64,000 bases of DNA from Halomonas campaniensis (GTDB lineage: Bacteria; Pseudomonadota; Gammaproteobacteria; Pseudomonadales; Halomonadaceae), in NCBI RefSeq assembly GCF_014193375.1, contig NZ_JACHZF010000015.1, positions 51,674 to 115,673 of the forward strand, read 5' to 3'. Below, piece by piece: positions 22,066 to 31,879 of the stretch (its first letter is position 1; each line of letters starts with the position of its first letter). A model generated the notes under the pieces. The model saw only the letters and a program-made list of their open reading frames with translations. It did no database searches and was not told the origin of the DNA. A program made the translations under genes and the position numbers.

Positions 22066-22776
22066 ATGTCCCGCCTTCTCGCTCCCGCCGCCCTCGGCCT
22101 GGCCCTGCTGCTCGGCGGCTGTGCCACCGCCACCTCGCCGGCGCCGATCACCCCGGGAGGCCAGGCACCGCTGCTGCCCTCGGTGCTCTTCCCCGGCGAC
22201 GCCGAGAGCTTCACCTCCTGGCGCTGCACGCCCGACCAGTCGCTGGTCACCGCCGACCCGAAGGGGCCGGAGGGTGAGCTGAGACTCTGGTCGGCGCACG
22301 GTGCCTGGCGTCTCCAGCCGGCGGTGGTGGCCAGCGGTGCCCGCTACGAGGGCGGCCAGGTCAGCTTCTGGAACAGGGGTGATGCGGCCATCGTGGAGAC
22401 GCCCCGGGGACGGCTCGAGTGCCAGGCCTACATGCAGCGCCAGGCGCTGACCCGTCAGCAGCGTCCCGGTGTGATGTTCCAGGGGCGCGGCAACGAGCCG
22501 GGCTGGATGGTGCACCTGGCCAATGACCGCCCCGAGGCGACCCTGACCCTGGACTACGGTACCCGGGAGCAGACGCTGCCCTATCGGGTCACCACCCTGG
22601 ACAACGGCGCCGGGCGGGTGATCCTGCAGAGCGGCCGCGGCGACACGCCCTTCGAACTGCGCATCGAGGCCGGCGCCTGCCTGGACGACATGAGCGGCGA
22701 GCCCTTCCCGGCGCGGGTGACCCTGAGCGTCGAGGGGGAGCAGTATCGGGGCTGCGGCCAGGGCATCGCCCCCTGA
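22066..22776 (+). CDS. Lipoprotein with C-terminal COG3650-like domain
   Basis: 236 residues with a lipoprotein signal (LALLLGGC lipobox; mature N-terminal Cys followed by ATATSP). Asp is not at +2, so outer-membrane sorting is expected. The mature part is beta-rich and ends ACLDDMSGEPFPARVTLSVEGE then YRGCGQG, the signature seen in COG3650-type domains that often accompany HslJ/META domains. An AAGGAG lies just before the ATG at 22066; an upstream ORF extension has no ribosome site. It lies about 110 bp after metE. The 262-bp spacer downstream holds an AT-rich stretch before azoR but no clear site. Function unknown. Confidence 0.8.
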   Translation: MSRLLAPAALGLALLLGGCATATSPAPITPGGQAPLLPSVLFPGDAESFTSWRCTPDQSLVTADPKGPEGELRLWSAHGAWRLQPAVVASGARYEGGQVSFWNRGDAAIVETPRGRLECQAYMQRQALTRQQRPGVMFQGRGNEPGWMVHLANDRPEATLTLDYGTREQTLPYRVTTLDNGAGRVILQSGRGDTPFELRIEAGACLDDMSGEPFPARVTLSVEGEQYRGCGQGIAP

Positions 22777-23038
22777 AGCACCATGGGCGCTGCTGCGCTC
22801 CACAGCTCGCGCGCGGGCGGTGCTCGTTATCCTCATTGAGCACACAGTCAACTCCGGAAACTGCGCTCCGGCCGCACGCGACCCGTGTTCGCTCGCGACG
22901 CGCCAATGGGCTTCAGGCTCGCTTAGTCGTGCTTTCGTTTATATCGAACGTGGGGTGCGGATTTTTGCGCTTTTTGTGGCAAAAAATGCATCTATCATGT
23001 TGGCCATCGTACCGATGACTGATATTCAGGAGGTCCCC

Positions 23039-23644
23039 ATGACCACTCGTACCCTCGTGATCACTTCTTCCATCCTCGGCGAGAACGGCCAGTCCAAGGC
23101 CCTGGCCGAGCACTTCACCGCCCAGGCCCAGGGCCGCGGCGTCGAGGTGACCCGTCGCGACCTGGCGGCCGACGAGCTGCCCCACCTGGCCCTGGCCGAG
23201 CTGGGCAGCTGGCAGGTCAGCGAGGAGGAGCGCAGCCCCGAGCAGCGCGAGCTGGCCGCTCGCTCGGACTCACTGATCGCCGAGCTGCGCGACCATGACG
23301 TGGTGGTGCTGGCGGTGCCGATGTACAACTTCGGCATCCCCAGCCAGCTCAAGGCCTGGTTCGACCGCGTGATGCGCGCCGGCGTGACCTTCCGCTACAC
23401 CGAGAACGGCCCCCAGGGCCTGGTGGAGGGTAAGCGGGCGGTGATCCTGGCGGCCCGCGGTGGCCAGTATGCCGGCACCGAGATGGATACCCAGACCCCG
23501 CACCTCAAGCTGATGCTGGGCATGATCGGCATCAAGGAGGTGGATACCGTCTTCGCCGAAGGGCTCGCCATGGGCGAGGGCAAGCGGGACGCGGCCCTCA
23601 AGGAGGCCCGTCAGGCCATCGACGGCCTGGTGGAGCGCCTGTAA
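23039..23644 (+). CDS. azoR: FMN-dependent NADH-azoreductase
   Basis: 201 residues, a flavodoxin-fold quinone/azo reductase of the AzoR family. FMN-phosphate loop ITSSILGENGQSKAL is at the N-terminus; VPMYNFGIPSQLKAWFDRVMRAGVTF and AARGGQYAG are family hallmarks. It reduces quinones and azo bonds by two electrons and protects against thiol and electrophile stress. The start is fixed by AGGAGGT 6 bases before the ATG at 23039; an upstream in-frame extension to 22820 is noise. It is monocistronic, followed by a strong hairpin. Confidence 0.93.
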   Translation: MTTRTLVITSSILGENGQSKALAEHFTAQAQGRGVEVTRRDLAADELPHLALAELGSWQVSEEERSPEQRELAARSDSLIAELRDHDVVVLAVPMYNFGIPSQLKAWFDRVMRAGVTFRYTENGPQGLVEGKRAVILAARGGQYAGTEMDTQTPHLKLMLGMIGIKEVDTVFAEGLAMGEGKRDAALKEARQAIDGLVERL

Positions 23645-23682
23645 GGCGGCAGGCACCCGTGCGGTAGCCGACACGACACGAC

Positions 23683-23714
23683 GCAGCGGGGCGGCCATTC
23701 GGCCGCCCCGCTGC
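23683..23714. terminator. Bidirectional terminator hairpin
   Basis: A 14-bp perfect stem, GCAGCGGGGCGGCC with ATTC loop, lying between azoR and the convergent YdjM-type gene. Its position after both stops and high stability support termination in both directions; the T-tract is poor. Confidence 0.75.
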
Positions 23715-23734
23715 CTGTGTGGAGCCTGCCTGCC

Positions 23735-24802
23735 TCAGCAGGTTTCCGGGGTCTCCAGTGCCCAGCCGGCGGCGACGAAGTCGCTGGTGCAGAGCGCCGG
23801 TTCCGGGGCCAGTATGCGCCCGGCCAGGCGCGAGAGCGCTTCTCGGTTGCCCCGGGAGGGGGCTTCGAGCTGCTCGGAGGTCGCCACCGGCGTCCAGCCA
23901 TCGCCGTCGCGGGTGGCCAGGGTGAAGGCGAAGGGGTGAAAGCCGGGAAAGCCCAGGCGCAGGTCGGTGGCCACCAGGGTCTCGCGGCCGTCGAGCTCGA
24001 GGGACTCGTAGCGCAGGAAGGGGCCGGCGAACCAGGCCAGCCGCGCGCCTCGCTCGCTCGCCAGCGCCGCCTCCTCCAGCTCGGCACCGCGGCGATAGGA
24101 CTCCACCAGCGGCGGGGTTTCGCCATCCAGCACCCCTACCAGCAGCTCATGGTGCTCGTCGCCATCCACCACCGTGACGCGCCACAGCAGGGTGTTGAAG
24201 GGGGTCGGCTGGACTAGCCGCGGGGCCTCGGCAAGCCCCCGCTCGGCGAGCACCGGCTCCAGGCGGTGCTCCACCAGCTGCTTGGCGCCGAAGGCGAACA
24301 CCAGATAGGCGCTGGAGAGCGCCAGCCCCCAGGCCGGCCCGCGCCGCCCGTTGCCGGTGGCCAGCGCCATGCCGATGCCCACCAGCAGCGGCAGGGTGTA
24401 GAGCGGGTCGATGATGAAGACGATGGGGTAGGCCGCGGGCGGCGTGTCCAGCGGCCACAGGAGCTGGGTGCCGTAGGTGGTCAGGGCGTCGAGCAGCGGG
24501 TGGGTCAGCAGGCAGAGCCCGAAGAAGGCCCCCCAGCGCGCCAGGGAGATATCCCGGGCCGGGGCGAAGCGGGCGGAGAGCAGCGTCAGCGCCGTGGCCA
24601 GCCCCGCCAGTACGAACAGCGAGTGGGAGAAGCCGCGGTGCTCGGTGACGTTGGCCACGGCATCGCCGTAGTCGATGACCACGTCCAGGTCGGGGAGGGT
24701 GCCGAGCACGGCACCGATCAGCACCGCCTTGCGGCCCAGCCGGCGGCCCAGCACGGCACCGCCCACGGCGGCCCCCAGGGCGGCCTGGGTAATCGAATCC
24801 AT
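23735..24802 (-). CDS. Inner-membrane metal-dependent hydrolase, YdjM-like (DUF457)
   Basis: 355 residues. The N-terminal third matches the YdjM/DUF457 family: MDSITQAALGAAVGGAVLGR, PDLDVVIDYGDAV, HRGFSHSLFVLAG and LTHPLLDALTTYGTQL, with conserved Asp and His for metal binding and four to five membrane helices. The remaining 180 residues are soluble and beta-rich. YdjM of E. coli is SOS-induced; no obvious LexA box is visible here. The ATG is well placed and there is no upstream partner; a dispersed repeat lies behind it. Enzymatic activity is unproven for the family. Confidence 0.85.
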   Translation of the reverse strand: MDSITQAALGAAVGGAVLGRRLGRKAVLIGAVLGTLPDLDVVIDYGDAVANVTEHRGFSHSLFVLAGLATALTLLSARFAPARDISLARWGAFFGLCLLTHPLLDALTTYGTQLLWPLDTPPAAYPIVFIIDPLYTLPLLVGIGMALATGNGRRGPAWGLALSSAYLVFAFGAKQLVEHRLEPVLAERGLAEAPRLVQPTPFNTLLWRVTVVDGDEHHELLVGVLDGETPPLVESYRRGAELEEAALASERGARLAWFAGPFLRYESLELDGRETLVATDLRLGFPGFHPFAFTLATRDGDGWTPVATSEQLEAPSRGNREALSRLAGRILAPEPALCTSDFVAAGWALETPETC

Positions 24803-24888
24803 CGGGAGGCGTTCCTCGCTGAGAGTGCTCGGCTATGATGCCACGGGCGGGGGCTGGGTTCCCTTTTGCCGTTGAGGTCCTTGGCCCG

Positions 24889-25003
24889 GTGCTGATCCGG
24901 CGACAGGCCTGTGAGGGGGCGCCATGAACCCCTCCCTGGGGGCTACCTTGACCATCCCTGGTCCTCGGACCCCCTCTTCGGCCTGCCCCCGGCGCTCCTC
25001 GCT
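24889..25003 (+). repeat. Dispersed structured repeat, copy 1 (subtype II)
   Basis: One of five related intergenic elements. Closing stem part 1 is ACAGGCC / GGCCTGC, part 2 is GAGGGGG / CCCCCTC, separated by 3-base internal loops (TGT and TTC). Inside are two hairpins: CCCC-TCCCT-GGGG and GACCA-TCCC-TGGTC. It lies between the 5' end of the YdjM-type gene and the 3' end of tag, 7 bp beyond the tag stop. Confidence 0.85.
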
Positions 25004-25010
25004 CAGTGAC

Positions 25011-25547
25011 TCATCGCTCTACCCAGCGCGGCCCGGCGGTGAGGATACGCGCCTGCACCGGGCAGTCGTCGCGGTGGGCGCCGGGCAGGTAGCCGGTGCT
25101 CATCAGGAACTCGCCGGTGATCTCCGGCCCGGTGAAGCGGAAGGTGCGCTTGAAGAGCCGGACCCACTCCGCATGGGGCAGCGGGTGGTGGTGGTCGAGC
25201 CAGGCGGCGAGGCTGCCGTGCTCTTCGCGCAGGGCCTGGATCACCCCGGCGTTGTGGATCACCGCGTCGACCTTGAGGCGGTTGCGGATGATGCCGGCGT
25301 CGGCCAGCAGGCGGGCGCGCTCGGCCTCGCCATAGGCGGCCACCCGGTCGATGGCGAAGCCGTCGAAGGCGGCCCGGAAGGCGGCGCGCTTCTTCAGCAC
25401 GGTGAGCCAGGAGAGCCCGGCCTGGTTGATCTCCAGCACCAGGCGCTCGAAGAGGGGGGTATCCTCGGCCACCGGGAAGCCATATTCGTGGTCATGGTAG
25501 GGGCCGTGAAACGGATGGCCCGGGGCCAGGTCACAGTAGTGGCTCAT
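25011..25547 (-). CDS. tag: DNA-3-methyladenine glycosylase I
   Basis: 178 residues of the Tag family, which excises 3-methyladenine from alkylated DNA. The N-terminal Cys5 and His of CDLAPGHPFHGPYHDHEYG together with H and C of GAHRDDCPV form the zinc 'snap' of Tag; LFERLVLEINQAGLSWLTVLKKR is the conserved helix lining the base pocket, with a catalytic Glu. Normal length. Transcribed alone on the minus strand. Confidence 0.94.
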   Translation of the reverse strand: MSHYCDLAPGHPFHGPYHDHEYGFPVAEDTPLFERLVLEINQAGLSWLTVLKKRAAFRAAFDGFAIDRVAAYGEAERARLLADAGIIRNRLKVDAVIHNAGVIQALREEHGSLAAWLDHHHPLPHAEWVRLFKRTFRFTGPEITGEFLMSTGYLPGAHRDDCPVQARILTAGPRWVER

Positions 25548-25650
25548 GCTGGGGCTCCAGGTCGCGAGCTGACGTGATCCCGCCCCCTTGGCAAGGACCC
25601 CGTCGACGCCGACAATCGTGCCATTACCCTATCACCGCGGAGCGACTGCG

Positions 25651-26100
25651 ATGAAGCGAATGACTCTCCCCCTGGCCACCGGCGCCCTGCTGGCGATGCT
25701 GACGGCTCCCGCCCTGGCCGAGGGGCCCGTGGTCGAGATGTACCAGGATCCCAACTGCGGCTGCTGCGGCGCCTGGGCCGAACACCTGGAGGCCGAGGGC
25801 TTCACGGTGGAGCGCCACAAGACCCGCGAGATGCGCGCCATCAAGATCGAGCAGGGGCTGACCCCCGAGCTCGCCTCCTGCCATACCGCCATGGTCGATG
25901 GCTACGTGATCGAGGGCCATGTGCCGGCGGCCGACATCCACCGCCTGCTGGAGGAGCGCCCGGACGTGGCGGGCCTCGCGGTGCCGGGGATGCCCCATGG
26001 CTCGCCGGGCATGGAGACCGGGCGCGTTGACGACTACCGGGTGCTGGGCTGGCACCGAGACGACCGCACGCCTGAGATCTTCAACGAGTACACTCACTGA
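25651..26100 (+). CDS. Secreted DUF411 metal-binding protein
   Basis: 149 residues with a Sec signal peptide (MKRMTLPLATGALLAMLTAPALA) and a DUF411 domain. Motifs are YQDPNCGCCGAWAEHLEAEGF (Cys cluster), LASCHTAMVDGYVIEGHVPAADI and a C-terminal GMPHGSPGME. The family is linked to copper/metal resistance and periplasmic metal delivery. The ATG at 25651 has a GGAG upstream; the longer frame has none. A free-standing gene. Confidence 0.9.
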   Translation: MKRMTLPLATGALLAMLTAPALAEGPVVEMYQDPNCGCCGAWAEHLEAEGFTVERHKTREMRAIKIEQGLTPELASCHTAMVDGYVIEGHVPAADIHRLLEERPDVAGLAVPGMPHGSPGMETGRVDDYRVLGWHRDDRTPEIFNEYTH

Positions 26101-26186
26101 TCCGAACTGACTCAGCGATAGTCGAGGGGCGCCAGTAAAGCCCCGTTCCCCTTGATGGTTTCGCTGTAAACGACAAGGAGTTGGCC

Positions 26187-26627
26187 ATGCAGTACCTGCA
26201 CACCATGGTGCGCGTCAGCGACCTCGACGCCTCGCTGCGCTTCTACTGCGACCTGTTGGGCTTGAAGGAGGTGCGCCGCAAGGAGAACGACAAGGGGCGC
26301 TTCACCCTGGTCTTCCTGGCCGCCCCCGAGGACGAGTCGCGCTCCGCCGAACTCAAGGCGCCGGAGCTGGAGCTCACGTACAACTGGGATCCCGAGGAGT
26401 ACACCGGCGGGCGCAACTTCGGCCACCTGGCCTATCGGGTCGACGATATCTACGCCCTCTGCGAGAAGCTGCAGAACGCCGGAGTGACCATCAACCGCCC
26501 GCCCCGGGACGGCCATATGGCCTTCGTCAGAAGTCCCGACGGCATCTCGGTGGAGCTGCTGCAGAAGGGTGACCCGCTCCCCGCCCGGGAACCCTGGGCC
26601 TCCATGGAAAACACCGGCAGCTGGTAG
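26187..26627 (+). CDS. gloA: Glyoxalase I-like VOC protein (lactoylglutathione lyase)
   Basis: 146 residues, vicinal-oxygen-chelate fold. [25 protein letters not shown] is the first betaalphabetabetabeta unit with the metal-binding His; [29 protein letters not shown] supplies Glu and His; [16 protein letters not shown] the last Glu. This is the Ni/Zn glyoxalase I pattern that converts the methylglyoxal-glutathione hemithioacetal to lactoylglutathione. AAGGAG is 6 bases before the ATG at 26187; an in-frame TTG two codons upstream is less likely. It is 35 bp ahead of the META lipoprotein gene. Confidence 0.88.
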   Translation: MQYLHTMVRVSDLDASLRFYCDLLGLKEVRRKENDKGRFTLVFLAAPEDESRSAELKAPELELTYNWDPEEYTGGRNFGHLAYRVDDIYALCEKLQNAGVTINRPPRDGHMAFVRSPDGISVELLQKGDPLPAREPWASMENTGSW

Positions 26628-26662
26628 GCCGCCGGCCACGCGACAAGGAAGAACGACGACCC

Positions 26663-27109
26663 ATGAAGATGACAGTTGTGGCCCGCCTGGGCCTGGTGAT
26701 GGCCGCCGCGGCCCTGCTGGCGGCCTGCGGCAGCCGCCCCGATGCGCCGCCGGAGCGCGAGGTGAGCCTCTCGGGCCCGGTGGTGGAACAGCGCTGGAAC
26801 CTGCTGCTGGTGGGCACCGACGAGCGGCTCTCGCTGCCCGAGCCCGCCTGGTTTCGCATCGCGGCCGACGGGAGCGTCACCGGCAGCGACGGCTGCAACC
26901 AGATCATGGGACAGGCGCGCCTGGGCGAGAGCCAGCGCATCGAGTTCTCGCAGCTGGCCACCACCCGGCGCGCCTGCCCCCAGGGCGAGGACGCGGCCCG
27001 GGTGACCGGCATGCTGGAGACCGCCTACCGCTACCTGATCGACCATGACCGGCTGGTCTTCTTCGGCCCCGATCAGCGGGTATTGGGCGGCTGGCGCAAG
27101 GCCAACTAG
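26663..27109 (+). CDS. META-domain lipoprotein (HslJ-like)
   Basis: 148 residues with a lipoprotein signal peptide (AAAALLAACGS lipobox) and a META/HslJ domain: PAWFRIAADGSVTGSDGCNQIMGQARL, then QLATTRRACP and LVFFG. HslJ of E. coli is a heat-inducible outer-membrane protein linked to novobiocin resistance. AAGGAAG precedes the ATG. It is probably co-transcribed with the glyoxalase gene. Role unknown. Confidence 0.88.
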   Translation: MKMTVVARLGLVMAAAALLAACGSRPDAPPEREVSLSGPVVEQRWNLLLVGTDERLSLPEPAWFRIAADGSVTGSDGCNQIMGQARLGESQRIEFSQLATTRRACPQGEDAARVTGMLETAYRYLIDHDRLVFFGPDQRVLGGWRKAN

Positions 27110-27136
27110 GCGAACGCTCCGGTGGCATGGCAACTC

Positions 27137-27250
27137 GGGGCTGATCCGTCGACAGGGCTACGGGGAGGCGCTGTGAATACTTCCCTGTACGCTACCGATG
27201 CCATCCCTGGCATAGGACCTCCCCTTCGCCCTGTCCCCGGCGCCCCTCGC
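27137..27250 (+). repeat. Dispersed structured repeat, copy 2 (subtype I)
   Basis: Closing stem part 1 GACAGGGC / GCCCTGTC and part 2 GGGGAGG / CCTCCCC, both perfect, separated by TAC and TTC. Inside, TAC-TTCCCT-GTA and ATGCCA-TCCC-TGGCAT. Located in the convergent spacer between the META lipoprotein gene and the PAP2 gene, 26 bp past the latter's stop. Confidence 0.88.
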
Positions 27251-27276
27251 GACCTGGCCTATGAGGTGCCCGCGCT

Positions 27277-28011
27277 CTACCGGCCCGGCAGCAGCGCCTG
27301 GGCCCTGGCCATGCCTGCGGTGATGCCGCGGGCCATGGCCGGCCCGATCGGGGTGAGCAGGAACCAGGGCGCGATGATCAGGTTGATGGCGATGGCGCCG
27401 AAGTAGACGTCGCTGAACCAGTGGGCGCCGCTCAGGATGCGCGGGGCGCTGAGGATCACCGCGGCCACCAGGCTCACCAGCATCACCCTGCGCCCGGCAA
27501 AGCGCCACATGAAGGCGGTGAACAGGAAGAGGTTGACGCCATGGTCGCCGGGGAAGCTGGCGCCGGAGCTGTCCTTGGTGGAGAAGCCGACCAGTTCGGT
27601 GACCCGATTGACCTCCTGATAGACCACCGTGGGGCTGGGGTGAGAGTAGTCGATCACCAGGCGCACGCCCTGGGCGATGAAGACCGCCACCAGCAGCATG
27701 GTGATGCCGATGCCGCCCCAGCGGAGCAGTCTCGGCTCGCGCAGCGGGTCCCGGGAGATGGCCCACAGGTAGATTAGCAGCAGCACCACCAGGCTGATCA
27801 CATCGAAGAGCCGCGCATTGGTGGCCGCCACCAGCCACACCCAGGCCGGGTTCCCCTCGTGCAGCCAGGCGTTGGTGGTAAAGAACACGGCGTCGTCCAG
27901 CTCGGTCCAGAACAGCAGGTCCGGTGAGAGCCAGGAGAACACCAGCAGCGCGCCCAGCAGGTTGAAGATCAGCAGGCGGCCAAGCGCGAAGGTCGAGTTG
28001 GTCTGAGGCAT
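27277..28011 (-). CDS. PAP2-family membrane phosphatase
   Basis: 244 residues with about six membrane helices and the PAP2 lipid-phosphatase motifs SFPGDHG (motif 2) and RILSGAHWFSDVYFG (motif 3). Motif 1 (KxxxxxxRP) is degenerate; TKDSSG occupies its vicinity. The SFPGDH form resembles lipid A/undecaprenyl-diphosphate phosphotransferases such as LpxT, so a role at the outer face of the inner membrane is likely. Divergent from nothing: its 5' side faces the valS 3' end across 176 bp. Confidence 0.85.
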   Translation of the reverse strand: MPQTNSTFALGRLLIFNLLGALLVFSWLSPDLLFWTELDDAVFFTTNAWLHEGNPAWVWLVAATNARLFDVISLVVLLLIYLWAISRDPLREPRLLRWGGIGITMLLVAVFIAQGVRLVIDYSHPSPTVVYQEVNRVTELVGFSTKDSSGASFPGDHGVNLFLFTAFMWRFAGRRVMLVSLVAAVILSAPRILSGAHWFSDVYFGAIAINLIIAPWFLLTPIGPAMARGITAGMARAQALLPGR

Positions 28012-28100
28012 CGAGGCGTGGCGGGTCGGTGGGTGTGGCGTCCCATTCTAGAGGAACGGGATTTGGCAGAACAGCGTTTCTTAACGCGACTGCAACATGG

Positions 28101-28165
28101 CCGCGGCAGCGCTGCCGCGGGGGCAGGCCCCGAACGACCAGCGGCCCGCCGAGGGCGGGCCGCTG
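28101..28165 (-). terminator. Two strong hairpins downstream of valS
   Basis: A 12-bp stem CAGCGGCCCGCC-GAG-GGCGGGCCGCTG (28139-28165) lies 22 bp after the valS stop on the minus strand. It is followed by a perfect 20-bp palindrome, CCGCGGCAGC / GCTGCCGCGG (28101-28120). The first is a plausible terminator, though without a clear T-tract. Confidence 0.6.
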
Positions 28166-28187
28166 GCTGAGACGCCGACGGGGTCGG

Positions 28188-31160
28188 TCAGAGCGCGGCG
28201 ATCTTGTCGCGCTGCTCCACCAGCAGGCGCCGCGCCGCCAGGAAGTCCGCGAGCTTGGCGCGCTCCTTCTCCACCACGGCCTCCGGCGCCTTGGCCACGA
28301 AGCTCTCGTTGCCGAGCTTCTTCTCGATGCCGCCGATCAGCTTGTCCTGCTTCTCGATCTCCTTGCCCAGGCGGGTGAGTTCGGCGTCCTTGTCGATCAG
28401 GTCCGCCATCGGCACCAGCACCTCCATCTCGCCCACCAGCTGGGTGGCCGAGAGGGGCGCCTTGCTCGGGTCGTCGAGCCAGGTGACGCTCTCGAGCTTG
28501 GCCAGCTTGGCCAGGAAGCGGCGGTTGGCCTCGAGGCGCGCTGGGTCGTCCGGGCCACCCTTGGTGAGCAGCGCGTCCAGCGGCTTGCCCGGGGCGATGT
28601 TCATCTCGGCGCGGATGTTGCGGATCGCCACGATCACGCCCTTGAGCCACTCGATGTCCCGCTCGGCGGCGTCATCGATCTTCTCCGGCTGGGCGCTGGG
28701 CCAGGCCTGGGCCATGATCGAATCGCCCTCGCCCTGCCAGGTGCCGGCCAGGGGCGCCACGCGCTGCCAGATCTCCTCGCTGATGAAGGGCATCATCGGG
28801 TGGGCCAGGCGCAGGATCGCTTCCAGCACGCGCACCAGGGTGCGACGGGTGCCGCGCTTGGCCTCGGCGCTGGCGCCGTCGTCCCACAGCACCGGCTTGG
28901 AGAGCTCCAGGTACCAGTCGCAGTACTCGTTCCAGACGAAGTCGTAGAGCGCCTGGGAGGCGTGGTCGAAGCGGAACTCCTCCATCGCCAGGGTCACCTG
29001 GGCCTCTGTCTGCTGCAGGCGCGAGATGATCCAGCGGTCGGCCAGCGACAGCTCGACCGGTTCACCCCCCAGGCCGGTATCCTCCCCCTCGGCGTTCATC
29101 AGCACGTAGCGGGAGGCGTTCCACAGCTTGTTGCAGAAGTTGCGGTAGCCGTCCAGGCGGCCCATGTCGAACTTGATGTCGCGCCCGGTGGTGGCCTGGG
29201 AGAGGAAGGTGAAGCGCAGCGCGTCGGTGCCGTGGGGCTCGATGCCCTCGGGGAACTCACCGCGGGTGGCCTTCTCGATGGCCCTAGCCTTCTGGGGCTG
29301 CATCAGGCTGCCGGTGCGCTTCTCGACCAGGGTCTCGAGCTCGATCCCGTCGATCAGGTCGATGGGGTCGAGCACGTTGCCCTTGGACTTGGACATCTTC
29401 TGGCCCTGGCCGTCGCGTACCAGGCCGTGGACGTAGACCTGCTTGAAGGGCACCTCGCCGGTGAACTTCAGGGTCAGCATGATCATCCGGGCGACCCAGA
29501 AGAAGATGATGTCGAAGCCGGTGACCAGGACACTGGAGGGGTGGAAGGTACGCAGCTCCGGGGTCTTCTCCGGCCAGCCCAGGGTGCCGAAGGTCCAGAG
29601 GCCCGAGCTGAACCAGGTGTCGAGCACGTCCTCGTCCTGGGTCAGGCGCGGCACGCCCAGCTTTTCCATGGTCCTGAGGGCGTCGGGCGTCATCTCGGTG
29701 GTGCTGCCCAGCAGCTGGTTGAAGCCGCGCAGGCGCATGGCGGTGTCGAAGTCGCCCTGCTCGTGCTCGATGAAGTGGGCGAGCTCGACCAGGTAGTCGC
29801 GGGTGGCCTCCACCTCGTTGCGGGCCACGAAGACGTTGCCGTCCGCGTCGTACCAGGCGGGGATACGGTGGCCCCACCACAGCTGGCGGGAGATGCACCA
29901 GTCCTGGAGGTCGCGCATCCAGGCGAAGTACATGTTCTCGTAGTTCTTCGGCACGAACTGGATATCGCCGTTCTCTACCGCCTCGATGGCGGGCCTGGCG
30001 AGGCTCTCCACGGCGACGAACCACTGGTCGGTGAGCAGTGGCTCGATGACGTCACCCGAGCGGTCGCCATAGGGCAGGGTGTTGTTGACCGTCTCGATCT
30101 GCTCGAGCAGCCCGGCGGCTTCCATGTCGGCGACGATCCGCTTGCGCGCCTCGAAGCGGTCCAGGCCGGCATAGGCCTCGGGCAGGCTCGTGTCGATCTC
30201 GGGCAGCGGCCGGCCCTGGATGTCGAAGGCCTCGGCCCGGGCGAGGATGCTGGCGTCCTGGGTGAAGACGTTGATCAGCGGCAGGCCCTGGCGGCGGCCC
30301 ACCTCGTAGTCGTTGAAGTCGTGGGCCGGGGTGATCTTCACGCAGCCGGAGCCCTTCTCCATGTCGGCGTGCTCGTCGGCGACGATGGGGATCCGACGCC
30401 CCACCAGCGGCAGTTCCACGAACTTGCCGACCAGTGATGCATAACGTGGGTCCTCGGGGTTGACCGCCACCCCGGTATCGCCGAGCAGGGTCTCCGGGCG
30501 GGTGGTGGCGACCACCAGGTAATCCTTGCCGTCATCGGTGGTCACGCCGTCGGCCAGCGGGTAGCGGAAGTGCCAGAACTGGCCCTGCTGGTCGCGGTTC
30601 TCCACCTCGAGATCCGAGATGGCGGTGTGCAGGGTCGGGTCCCAGTTGACCAGCCGCTTGCCGCGGTAGATCAGCCCCTCCTTGTGGAGGCGCACGAAGA
30701 CCTCCTGGACCGCCTGGTAGAAGCCGTCGTCCATGGTGAAGCGCTCGCGGGACCAGTCGACGCTGGCCCCCATGCGGCGCAGCTGGCGGGTGATATGGCC
30801 GCCGGACTCCTGCTTCCACTCCCACACCTTGTCGATGAAGGCGTCGCGGCCCAGGTCGTGGCGGCTCTTGCCCTCCTCGGCGGCGACCTTGCGCTCCACC
30901 AGCATCTGGGTGGCGATGCCGGCGTGGTCGGTGCCCACCTGCCACAGGGTGTTGCGCCCCTGCATCCGCCGCCAGCGGATCAGGGTGTCCATGATGGTGT
31001 CCTGGAAGGCGTGGCCCATGTGCAGGCTGCCGGTGACGTTGGGCGGCGGGATCATGATGGAGTAGGGTTCGCCCTCGCCGGAGGGGGCGAAGCGGCCATC
31101 GGCCTCCCAGCGCTCGTACCAGCGGGATTCGATCTGCTCGGGTTGGTAGGTCTTGTCCAT
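28188..31160 (-). CDS. valS: Valyl-tRNA synthetase
   Basis: 990 residues; charges tRNA-Val. HIGH-type motif [15 protein letters not shown] near the N-terminus, editing domain (CP1) with [10 protein letters not shown] and [14 protein letters not shown] motif [14 protein letters not shown] and anticodon-binding domain, ending in a coiled-coil C-terminal arm (about the last 70 residues, rich in Lys/Glu/Leu heptads). The ATG encoding MDKTYQPE at 31158-31160 is conserved; nine further upstream codons have no ribosome site. It is the last gene of the pepA-ilvE-holC-valS run. Confidence 0.97.
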   Translation of the reverse strand: MDKTYQPEQIESRWYERWEADGRFAPSGEGEPYSIMIPPPNVTGSLHMGHAFQDTIMDTLIRWRRMQGRNTLWQVGTDHAGIATQMLVERKVAAEEGKSRHDLGRDAFIDKVWEWKQESGGHITRQLRRMGASVDWSRERFTMDDGFYQAVQEVFVRLHKEGLIYRGKRLVNWDPTLHTAISDLEVENRDQQGQFWHFRYPLADGVTTDDGKDYLVVATTRPETLLGDTGVAVNPEDPRYASLVGKFVELPLVGRRIPIVADEHADMEKGSGCVKITPAHDFNDYEVGRRQGLPLINVFTQDASILARAEAFDIQGRPLPEIDTSLPEAYAGLDRFEARKRIVADMEAAGLLEQIETVNNTLPYGDRSGDVIEPLLTDQWFVAVESLARPAIEAVENGDIQFVPKNYENMYFAWMRDLQDWCISRQLWWGHRIPAWYDADGNVFVARNEVEATRDYLVELAHFIEHEQGDFDTAMRLRGFNQLLGSTTEMTPDALRTMEKLGVPRLTQDEDVLDTWFSSGLWTFGTLGWPEKTPELRTFHPSSVLVTGFDIIFFWVARMIMLTLKFTGEVPFKQVYVHGLVRDGQGQKMSKSKGNVLDPIDLIDGIELETLVEKRTGSLMQPQKARAIEKATRGEFPEGIEPHGTDALRFTFLSQATTGRDIKFDMGRLDGYRNFCNKLWNASRYVLMNAEGEDTGLGGEPVELSLADRWIISRLQQTEAQVTLAMEEFRFDHASQALYDFVWNEYCDWYLELSKPVLWDDGASAEAKRGTRRTLVRVLEAILRLAHPMMPFISEEIWQRVAPLAGTWQGEGDSIMAQAWPSAQPEKIDDAAERDIEWLKGVIVAIRNIRAEMNIAPGKPLDALLTKGGPDDPARLEANRRFLAKLAKLESVTWLDDPSKAPLSATQLVGEMEVLVPMADLIDKDAELTRLGKEIEKQDKLIGGIEKKLGNESFVAKAPEAVVEKERAKLADFLAARRLLVEQRDKIAAL

Positions 31161-31282
31161 GGGCGTTCCGGGTCCAGAAATGATCACCGCCGGCCAGGGG
31201 GCCGGACGGCAGGAGAGGGCGATGAAAAATGGGCCCGATTATAGCGCGACCAGGCGCCCAGCGTCAGCCGGGCTGGCTATCT

Positions 31283-31395
31283 GCGAGCGGCGCCGGGGAT
31301 AAGCCGAAGAGGGGGTCCGTGGACCAGGGAGGGTCTAGGTAGCCCCCAGGGAGGGGTTTATGGCGCCCCCTCGAAGGCTTATCGACGGAGCAGCC
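31283..31395 (-). repeat. Dispersed structured repeat, copy 3 (subtype II, minus orientation)
   Basis: Closing stem GATAAGCC / GGCTTATC (8 bp, perfect) and GAGGGGG / CCCCCTC (perfect) with GAA/GAA internal loops as read on the plus strand. Inner hairpins GACC(A)-GGGA-GGGTC and CCCC-AGGGA-GGGG. It occupies the valS-holC spacer and ends 13 bp from the holC stop. Confidence 0.88.
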
Positions 31396-31408
31396 GCGAG
31401 CAAACTGC

Positions 31409-31867
31409 CTAGCCGCGCAGCTGGTGGGCCTTTACCGGGTAGCCGCGCTTCTTGTAGGTCTGCCAGCACTCGCGCTTGGCCACCAGCACCGCCTGGTGCT
31501 GGTTGATGATCTCGGCGACCCGCTCGAAGCGCGAGAACCACTCCGGAATGCCCGGGGCGAGGTTGAGCAGCGCCTGGACGGCCTGGTCCGGGGCGGGCGG
31601 CGCCTCCCAGCCGATGGTGACCGGTATGCGCGGATCGGGGGCGGCCCCGGCCTCTCCTTCCCCCTCGCCCAGCAGGGCGTGAGGCACATAGGCGTCGGGG
31701 CGGAAGGTCCAGAGCCGCTCGTCCAGCTCCCGGGCCATGGCCTCGTCCTCGGCGTGCAGGTGCAGCCGATAGCCCTTGCGCTGGATGGTCTCGGCCAGCC
31801 GGCAGGCGAAGTCGAGGCGCGCCTCCAGGGTGGTATCGGGGAGGACGTAGAAGTCGATCTGGGTCAT
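31409..31867 (-). CDS. holC: DNA polymerase III chi subunit
   Basis: 152 residues, HolC family: MTQIDFYVLPDTTLEARLDF, YRLHLHAEDEAMARELDERLWTF, SFVPH-like DAYVPHALLG, PVTIGWE, and a C-terminal FERVAEIINQ then WQTYKKRGYPVKAHQLR. Chi links the clamp loader to SSB. The frame stays open into the flanking repeat, which would add MASVAYREVFTAPP and more; the ATG at 31865-31867 is the family start. Its ribosome site is weak. It sits between repeat copies 3 and 4. Confidence 0.93.
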   Translation of the reverse strand: MTQIDFYVLPDTTLEARLDFACRLAETIQRKGYRLHLHAEDEAMARELDERLWTFRPDAYVPHALLGEGEGEAGAAPDPRIPVTIGWEAPPAPDQAVQALLNLAPGIPEWFSRFERVAEIINQHQAVLVAKRECWQTYKKRGYPVKAHQLRG

Positions 31868-31879
31868 CTGAGTCTGCCC